From Pseudomonas putida (GTDB taxonomy: Bacteria > Pseudomonadota > Gammaproteobacteria > Pseudomonadales > Pseudomonadaceae): 64,000 bases of DNA. The translations under genes were made by a program, and so were the position numbers. Positions 59,818-64,000 of this stretch are shown piece after piece. Under the pieces are notes generated by a model. The model did no database searches and was not told where the DNA came from. It worked only from the letters and a program-made list of their open reading frames with translations. The stretch is from NCBI RefSeq assembly GCF_025905425.1, contig NZ_CP109603.1, forward strand, positions 3,736,501 through 3,800,500. The letters are read 5' to 3'. The number at the start of each line of letters is the position of its first letter. Position 1 is the stretch's first letter.

Positions 59818-61758
59818 TCAGAGCCTGAAATGCCCCACCATCCCCTTCAGGTCCGTCCCCAACTGCGCCAGCTCGACACTCGACCTGGCATTGTCCTGCA
59901 TCGCCAACGCCGCCTGATCGGCACTGCCGCGGATCTGCGTGACGCTGCGGCTGATCTCTTCGGCCACCGAGCTCTGCTGCTCGGCCGCGGCGGCAATCTG
60001 CTGGTTCATCTGCTGAATCAATGAAACCGCCACGGCGATGCTGCCCAACGCACTTTCGGTCTGCAAGGCATCAGCCACCGCCAGGCGCACCAGCTCCGTG
60101 CTGCCACGGATCTGCGCCACCGACTGCTGGGCATTGCCGCGCAGGCTGGCGACCAGCGTCTCGATCTGTTCGGTCGATTGCCGGGTACGCCGCGCCAGCG
60201 CCCGCACCTCATCGGCCACCACGGCAAAACCACGCCCCTGCTCGCCGGCACGGGCCGCCTCGATCGCGGCGTTGAGCGCCAACAGGTTGGTCTGCTCGGC
60301 AACGCTCTTGATCACTTCGAGCACATCGCCAATGGTGTGGATCTCGGCACTGAGGCTGTCGATACCGGCACTGGCCGTCTCCGCAGCCACCGCCAACTGC
60401 TCGATACGCTGCATGCTCTGACGTACCACCAACTGCCCGGACTCGACCTTGTCGTCGGCAGACTGAGCCGCCTGCGCGGCCTCCTCGGCATTGCGCGCCA
60501 CATCGTGCACGGTGGCCGTCATCTGCTGCATGGCGGTCGCTACCTGTTCGGTTTCGTCCTTCTGGCTGCCGACCTCGCGATTGGTCTGCTCGGTCACCGC
60601 CGACAATGCCTGAGCGCTACCCGCCAGTTGCTCGATGCCCTGCTGCAGGCCGCTGACGATGCCCGACAGGCCGGCCGCCATTTGCTGCATGGCCTGCATC
60701 AACTGCCCGACCTCATCGCGACGCGGTGCTTCTGCCTCCAGGCTCAACTCCCCTGCTGCAATGCGCTGGGCGCGGGCGATGACGCGCTTGAGCGGGCCCA
60801 CCACCGCGCGGGTGATCAGCCACGCAGCCAGCACACCCACCAACAGCGCCAACCCCGTGGCCAGGGCAATGGCCAGGGCATTGCGCGACAGCTCACCCTG
60901 CAAGGCCTGCTCCTGGCCAAGGTAGGCCTGGTCGACGCGACCGGTGACCTGCTCGGCCCGCGCCTGCAACTGGGCCTTGAGCCCTTGTTCCTTGGCCAGC
61001 AGGTCGGTGTATTCGTTGAGCTTGTCGGAGAAACTGCCGATGTGCCCGGCCACTTCACCCAGCACACTCTGGTAGCCGGCATCGCTGACGGCGCCCTTGA
61101 GCTGTTCGACCAGGCTCGCGGCTTCGACCGTCTGGGCGATGCGCGTCTGGCCGACGTCTTGCTCACCCTTGCGGCTCTTGTCCAGGCGCACACGTGCTTC
61201 GTCCATCGCCTGCAGCATTAACCGCGACACCTGCGACACCTGCGCGGCCTGCTCAAGAAACTCGCCGCCCTGCTGGCCTTGGGATTGTTTGAGGGTATAG
61301 GTGCCATCATCGGCCAACCCCGCCTGCAGTACATCAAGGTTATTGGCAACGCTGGACACCGACCAACTGGCCATGTCCAGCGCAAGCTCCTTGGCCTGCA
61401 CCGCCTCGACAAAGGCCTCGAACGCCTGGCCGTAGGCGCTCAACTCGGCCTGGGCCGCCGCCAGCGCCGGCAAACCACGGGCGCGTTCGGCCAACCCCTG
61501 CAAACCGCTGCGCAAGGCTTCGGCCTGCTTGATATCGGAACTCACGGCAAAGGTTTGTTCGTGCTGGCGCAACCTGAGCAGGTCAGTATTGAACTGGGCC
61601 AGCTGGCGCAAGCCGTCAAAGCGTTGGCCGACACTGTGCAGCGCGGCGATGCCAATGGCCGCAACGGCCAGGGTCAGCAACAGCACCAAGGCAAAGCCCA
61701 GGCCGAGTTTGCGGGCCATGCCCAGGTTGGCCAGAACACCGTGCTTGGTCGCGCCCAT
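59818..61758 (-). CDS. methyl-accepting chemotaxis protein, HBM sensor domain
   Basis: The 646-residue receptor has TM1 (about 16-40), a helical periplasmic domain of about 250 residues, TM2 (about 292-318), HAMP and the cytoplasmic signalling hairpin with [19 protein letters not shown] at its tip. The length of the periplasmic part fits the helical bimodular (HBM) family. P. putida members such as McpS and McpQ sense tricarboxylic acids; the ligand here cannot be assigned from sequence alone. Confidence 0.92.
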   Translation of the reverse strand: MGATKHGVLANLGMARKLGLGFALVLLLTLAVAAIGIAALHSVGQRFDGLRQLAQFNTDLLRLRQHEQTFAVSSDIKQAEALRSGLQGLAERARGLPALAAAQAELSAYGQAFEAFVEAVQAKELALDMASWSVSSVANNLDVLQAGLADDGTYTLKQSQGQQGGEFLEQAAQVSQVSRLMLQAMDEARVRLDKSRKGEQDVGQTRIAQTVEAASLVEQLKGAVSDAGYQSVLGEVAGHIGSFSDKLNEYTDLLAKEQGLKAQLQARAEQVTGRVDQAYLGQEQALQGELSRNALAIALATGLALLVGVLAAWLITRAVVGPLKRVIARAQRIAAGELSLEAEAPRRDEVGQLMQAMQQMAAGLSGIVSGLQQGIEQLAGSAQALSAVTEQTNREVGSQKDETEQVATAMQQMTATVHDVARNAEEAAQAAQSADDKVESGQLVVRQSMQRIEQLAVAAETASAGIDSLSAEIHTIGDVLEVIKSVAEQTNLLALNAAIEAARAGEQGRGFAVVADEVRALARRTRQSTEQIETLVASLRGNAQQSVAQIRGSTELVRLAVADALQTESALGSIAVAVSLIQQMNQQIAAAAEQQSSVAEEISRSVTQIRGSADQAALAMQDNARSSVELAQLGTDLKGMVGHFRL

Positions 61759-61875
61759 CGCCGATTCCCCTTCACCTTGTCAGGTTTTGCCGAAGGCCAA
61801 GCGTGGCAACGATGCCAGTCCGCTCACAAGGGCCTGACGCCAGAATAGTGTCAAATAGCTATGAGCGTGTCGCTA

Positions 61876-63273
61876 TCAGCGTGCTGAAGGTCGCCCTGCG
61901 TGTTTCAGGAAGGCCTGAGCGCGAGAATCCTGCCCATACGCGACATTGATGCGCAGCCAGTCGCTGGCGGCGCCCTGGTAATCGAAGGCACTGCCGGGGG
62001 TGAGCAGCACTGCATGCTCCAGGGCCAACTGTTCGAGGCTGGCAACGTCACGCCCCGGCACCCGCGCCCAGACGAACATGCCGCCATAGGGTTCACAGAA
62101 CACCTCCCAGCCTGCCTGCTCCAGCTGCCCGAGCAGCTTGGCCATGTGCTGGCCAAGGCGTACGCGCAGGCGTTGCACGGTTTTGCGGTAGCTGCCGTTG
62201 GCCAGCATCTGCCCCACCACCCGCTCGGCGAACCGCGACGTGCCGATGCCACTGACCATCTTCAGCTCGGCCAGCCGCGCCAGCAGCGCCGGGTCGGCGA
62301 CCAGGTAACCCACCCGCAACGAACTGCTCAGGGTCTTGGAGAAGCTGGCCATGTAGATCACCCGCTGCTCGCTGTCGAGGGTGGCCAAGCGCGTTGCCGG
62401 GCCCTCCTGGAAGTCGGCGTAGATATCGTCTTCGACGATGCGCAGGTCGTGCTCGCGGGCCAGCTCCAGCAGGCGGTAGGCAACCTTGGGGGTAAGGCTG
62501 GTGCCCGTCGGGTTGTGGTACAGGCTGTTGATGAACAGGCAGCGCGGTCGGTGTTCGGCAAGCAGCCGCTCAAGGGTGGCCAGGTCCGGGCCTTCGGCCA
62601 GGCGCGGCACGGGCAGCATGCGCACCTGGTGCTGACGCAGCAGGTTGTACAAGTTGTAGTAACCGGGGTTTTCCACCAGCACCGTATCGCCCGGGCGCAG
62701 CAGGGTGCGGACCAACAAGTCGAGGCCATGGCTGGCACCCTGGGTGGTGAGAATGCGCTCGGGGCCGGCGGCGATGTCCAGGCGCGCCAGGCGCTTGTGC
62801 AACTGCTGACGCAGGCTGGCCAAGCCAAGGGGTGGGCAGTAGTCGAACAGGTCTTGCGGGTTGCCGCGGCTGACCTGGCGTATTGCCTGGGCCAGCTCGG
62901 TAGCCGCACGCCAGGTAGTGGGCAACCAGCCGCAACCAAGCTTGAGCAGTTCGTCATGGCCTTCGCGAAATTGCCGCCAGTTGCCATCACCGGCCTCGCC
63001 CCAGGGCAGACCATCATCTGCCTCACCCCCCGCTTTGCGCTCAGCGACGAAGAAGCCGGTGCCGTGACGCGCCTCCAGCCAGCCGCTGGCGACCAGCCGA
63101 TCATAAGCCTCGATTACACAGGACGCGCTGACCGCCTGGCTGCGCGCCAACGCACGGATCGACGGCAGACGGGCACCGGGGCGCAGGCGTTGGTGGTCGA
63201 TCCAGGCTTGCAGGTGGTCGGTGAGTTGCTGCACCAGGGGGGTGCTGCTGGTGCGGTCTAGAGGGAAGTGCAT
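61876..63273 (-). CDS. MocR/PdxR-type regulator (GntR fused to aminotransferase)
   Basis: The 465-residue protein has an N-terminal GntR winged helix (about 8-75: LPSIRALARSQAVSASCVIEAYDRL) joined by a linker to a fold-type I aminotransferase domain with the PLP lysine in ASFSKTLSSSLRVGY and SLYHNPTG. Such proteins use PLP as effector or sense other ligands. It is divergent from the MFS gene at 63503. An inverted repeat ends seven bases from its ATG. Confidence 0.93.
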   Translation of the reverse strand: MHFPLDRTSSTPLVQQLTDHLQAWIDHQRLRPGARLPSIRALARSQAVSASCVIEAYDRLVASGWLEARHGTGFFVAERKAGGEADDGLPWGEAGDGNWRQFREGHDELLKLGCGWLPTTWRAATELAQAIRQVSRGNPQDLFDYCPPLGLASLRQQLHKRLARLDIAAGPERILTTQGASHGLDLLVRTLLRPGDTVLVENPGYYNLYNLLRQHQVRMLPVPRLAEGPDLATLERLLAEHRPRCLFINSLYHNPTGTSLTPKVAYRLLELAREHDLRIVEDDIYADFQEGPATRLATLDSEQRVIYMASFSKTLSSSLRVGYLVADPALLARLAELKMVSGIGTSRFAERVVGQMLANGSYRKTVQRLRVRLGQHMAKLLGQLEQAGWEVFCEPYGGMFVWARVPGRDVASLEQLALEHAVLLTPGSAFDYQGAASDWLRINVAYGQDSRAQAFLKHAGRPSAR

Positions 63274-63279
63274 GGGGAG

Positions 63280-63302
63280 TGTTCGCTGATTTTGAGCGAA
63301 CA
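63280..63302. promoter_or_regulatory. 8-bp inverted repeat against the MocR start
   Basis: TGTTCGCT and AGCGAACA flank seven bases. The repeat lies 7-29 bases upstream of the MocR start codon on its coding strand, and within the 229-base divergent region. Confidence 0.55.
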
Positions 63303-63364
63303 GTTAAGCATAAATGGGAAAGCGGTGTGTCTGGTTGCGCGGAGTGATTGGAATCAATGATGGC

Positions 63365-63475
63365 AGTGCCGGCCTCTTCGCGGGCAAGCCCACTCCCACA
63401 AATGCCCCACTCGCTGTCTCAGACCTAGTGATATTTCTCTGTGGGAGCAGGCTTGCCCGCGAAGAGGCCGGCACT
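63365..63475. repeat. REP pair (inverted)
   Basis: Two short-core REP units lie between the MocR and MFS genes, each with one substitution in its core (CCCACTCCCAC and GAGCAGGC). Confidence 0.8.
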
Positions 63476-63502
63476 GACATCTAAAAACCCAGGATCCTAC
63501 CC

Positions 63503-64000
63503 ATGCCCCGCGCCCCCACCCGACTGGCCTTCGCCCTGTGCCTGATCACCCTCGCGGTCAACCTCCAGGCCCCGCTCTACATCACCTACGCCGACCTCTC
63601 CGGCCAAGGGGCCGCCGCCACTGCGGTGGCCTTCTCCGGCTACGTCCTGGGCGCACTGCCCGTACTCCTGGCCCTGGGCGGGCTGGCTGACCGAGTCGGG
63701 CGCCGCCCGCTGATCGTCGCCGCGCTGTTGCTGTCGATGATCGCCACCGTGCTCATGCTACTGGCCCCCAACCTGCAAACCCTCGGCCTGGCACGCCTGT
63801 TCCTGGGCCTGGGCACCGGCCTTGCCTCGGCCACGGCCACCGCTTACATGGGCGAGCTGATGGGCAGCGACGGCAGCGCCCGCGCCGCCAACTGGGTCAC
63901 CGCCAGCACCTCGCTGGGCTTTGGCCTGGGCGCGGCACTCACCAGCCTGTTCCTGCTGCGCGGCCCAAGCCTGACCCCTGGCAGCTTCCACCTGCACCTG
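63503..64000 (+). CDS. MFS transporter, N-terminal part (runs off the window)
   Basis: The 166 visible residues form five or six membrane segments with the family loop LADRVGRRPLIV. AGGAT precedes the ATG at 63503. The frame is open to the window end. It is probably regulated by the divergent MocR protein. Confidence 0.88.
   Translation, partial: MPRAPTRLAFALCLITLAVNLQAPLYITYADLSGQGAAATAVAFSGYVLGALPVLLALGGLADRVGRRPLIVAALLLSMIATVLMLLAPNLQTLGLARLFLGLGTGLASATATAYMGELMGSDGSARAANWVTASTSLGFGLGAALTSLFLLRGPSLTPGSFHLHL

Noticed and set aside
61900..63261. Plus-strand frame (453 codons) opposite the MocR gene
   Set aside because: The minus strand has clear GntR and aminotransferase domains; the opposite frame has none.
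7765..63475. Recurring GC-rich palindromes as a CRISPR array or phage att sites
   Set aside because: They are dispersed singly or in inverted pairs between genes, with no regular spacers and no cas genes; they are REP elements.

Overview
The window is a high-GC gammaproteobacterial chromosome of the Pseudomonas putida type. The gene order supports this (sagS-gpx-msrB-alaA-htpX-tpm-deaD-ohrR-ohr-efp-earP, and aroC-prmB-folE with its neighbours), as do the many paired REP palindromes of the 'gcgggcttgccccgcgaa' class and families such as DUF3509 and HBM-type chemoreceptors. Everything here is read by eye from the sequence and recalled family knowledge; no search was run.

Layout. 1-7 kb: the 3' part of an RHS/TccC-like gene, then an usher-adhesin pair with no chaperone or major pilin beside it. 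6.9-7.5 kb: five tRNA genes (Gly-GCC x3, Glu-TTC x2) on the minus strand with a clear sigma-70 promoter. 7.8-19.4 kb: a core block rich in oxidative and heat stress functions (msrC, gpx, msrB, htpX, tpm, deaD) plus the hybrid kinase SagS and AlaA. 19.8-33.5 kb: a type II DAHP synthase, the ohrR/ohr organic peroxide pair, efp with its rhamnosyltransferase earP, and several LysR regulators divergent from their probable targets. 33.6-37.6 kb: a TonB-dependent receptor, a complete IS3-family element with a 3-bp target duplication, and tRNA-Ser(GGA). 37.7-50.4 kb: lipid and metal transport genes (crotonase, plsC, corA, ZIP), an LTA-synthase-like phosphotransferase, rraB and several unknowns, then an MFS transporter translationally coupled to an acireductone-dioxygenase homologue. 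50.5-64 kb: aroC, prmB, an isochorismatase-type hydrolase, an Smr protein, folE, glutaredoxin and GST proteins, a BenE transporter, an HBM chemoreceptor, and a MocR regulator divergent from an MFS gene cut by the window end.

Connections. The window holds a thiol/peroxide defence set (free and protein methionine sulfoxide reductases, glutathione peroxidase, OhrR/Ohr, glutaredoxin, GST), two shikimate pathway enzymes (DAHP synthase and chorismate synthase), and two translation modification enzymes (EarP acting on EF-P, PrmB on ribosomal protein L3). REP pairs mark many gene ends, and two of them are perfect inverted repeats of 41 and 48 bp.

No prophage, CRISPR array or obvious new defence island is visible. 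The most unusual items are the acireductone-dioxygenase homologue with its fourth metal-ligand histidine replaced by arginine, a cluster of short palindromes upstream of a DUF3509 gene, the chaperone-less usher operon, and an inverted repeat against the start codon of a MocR gene.
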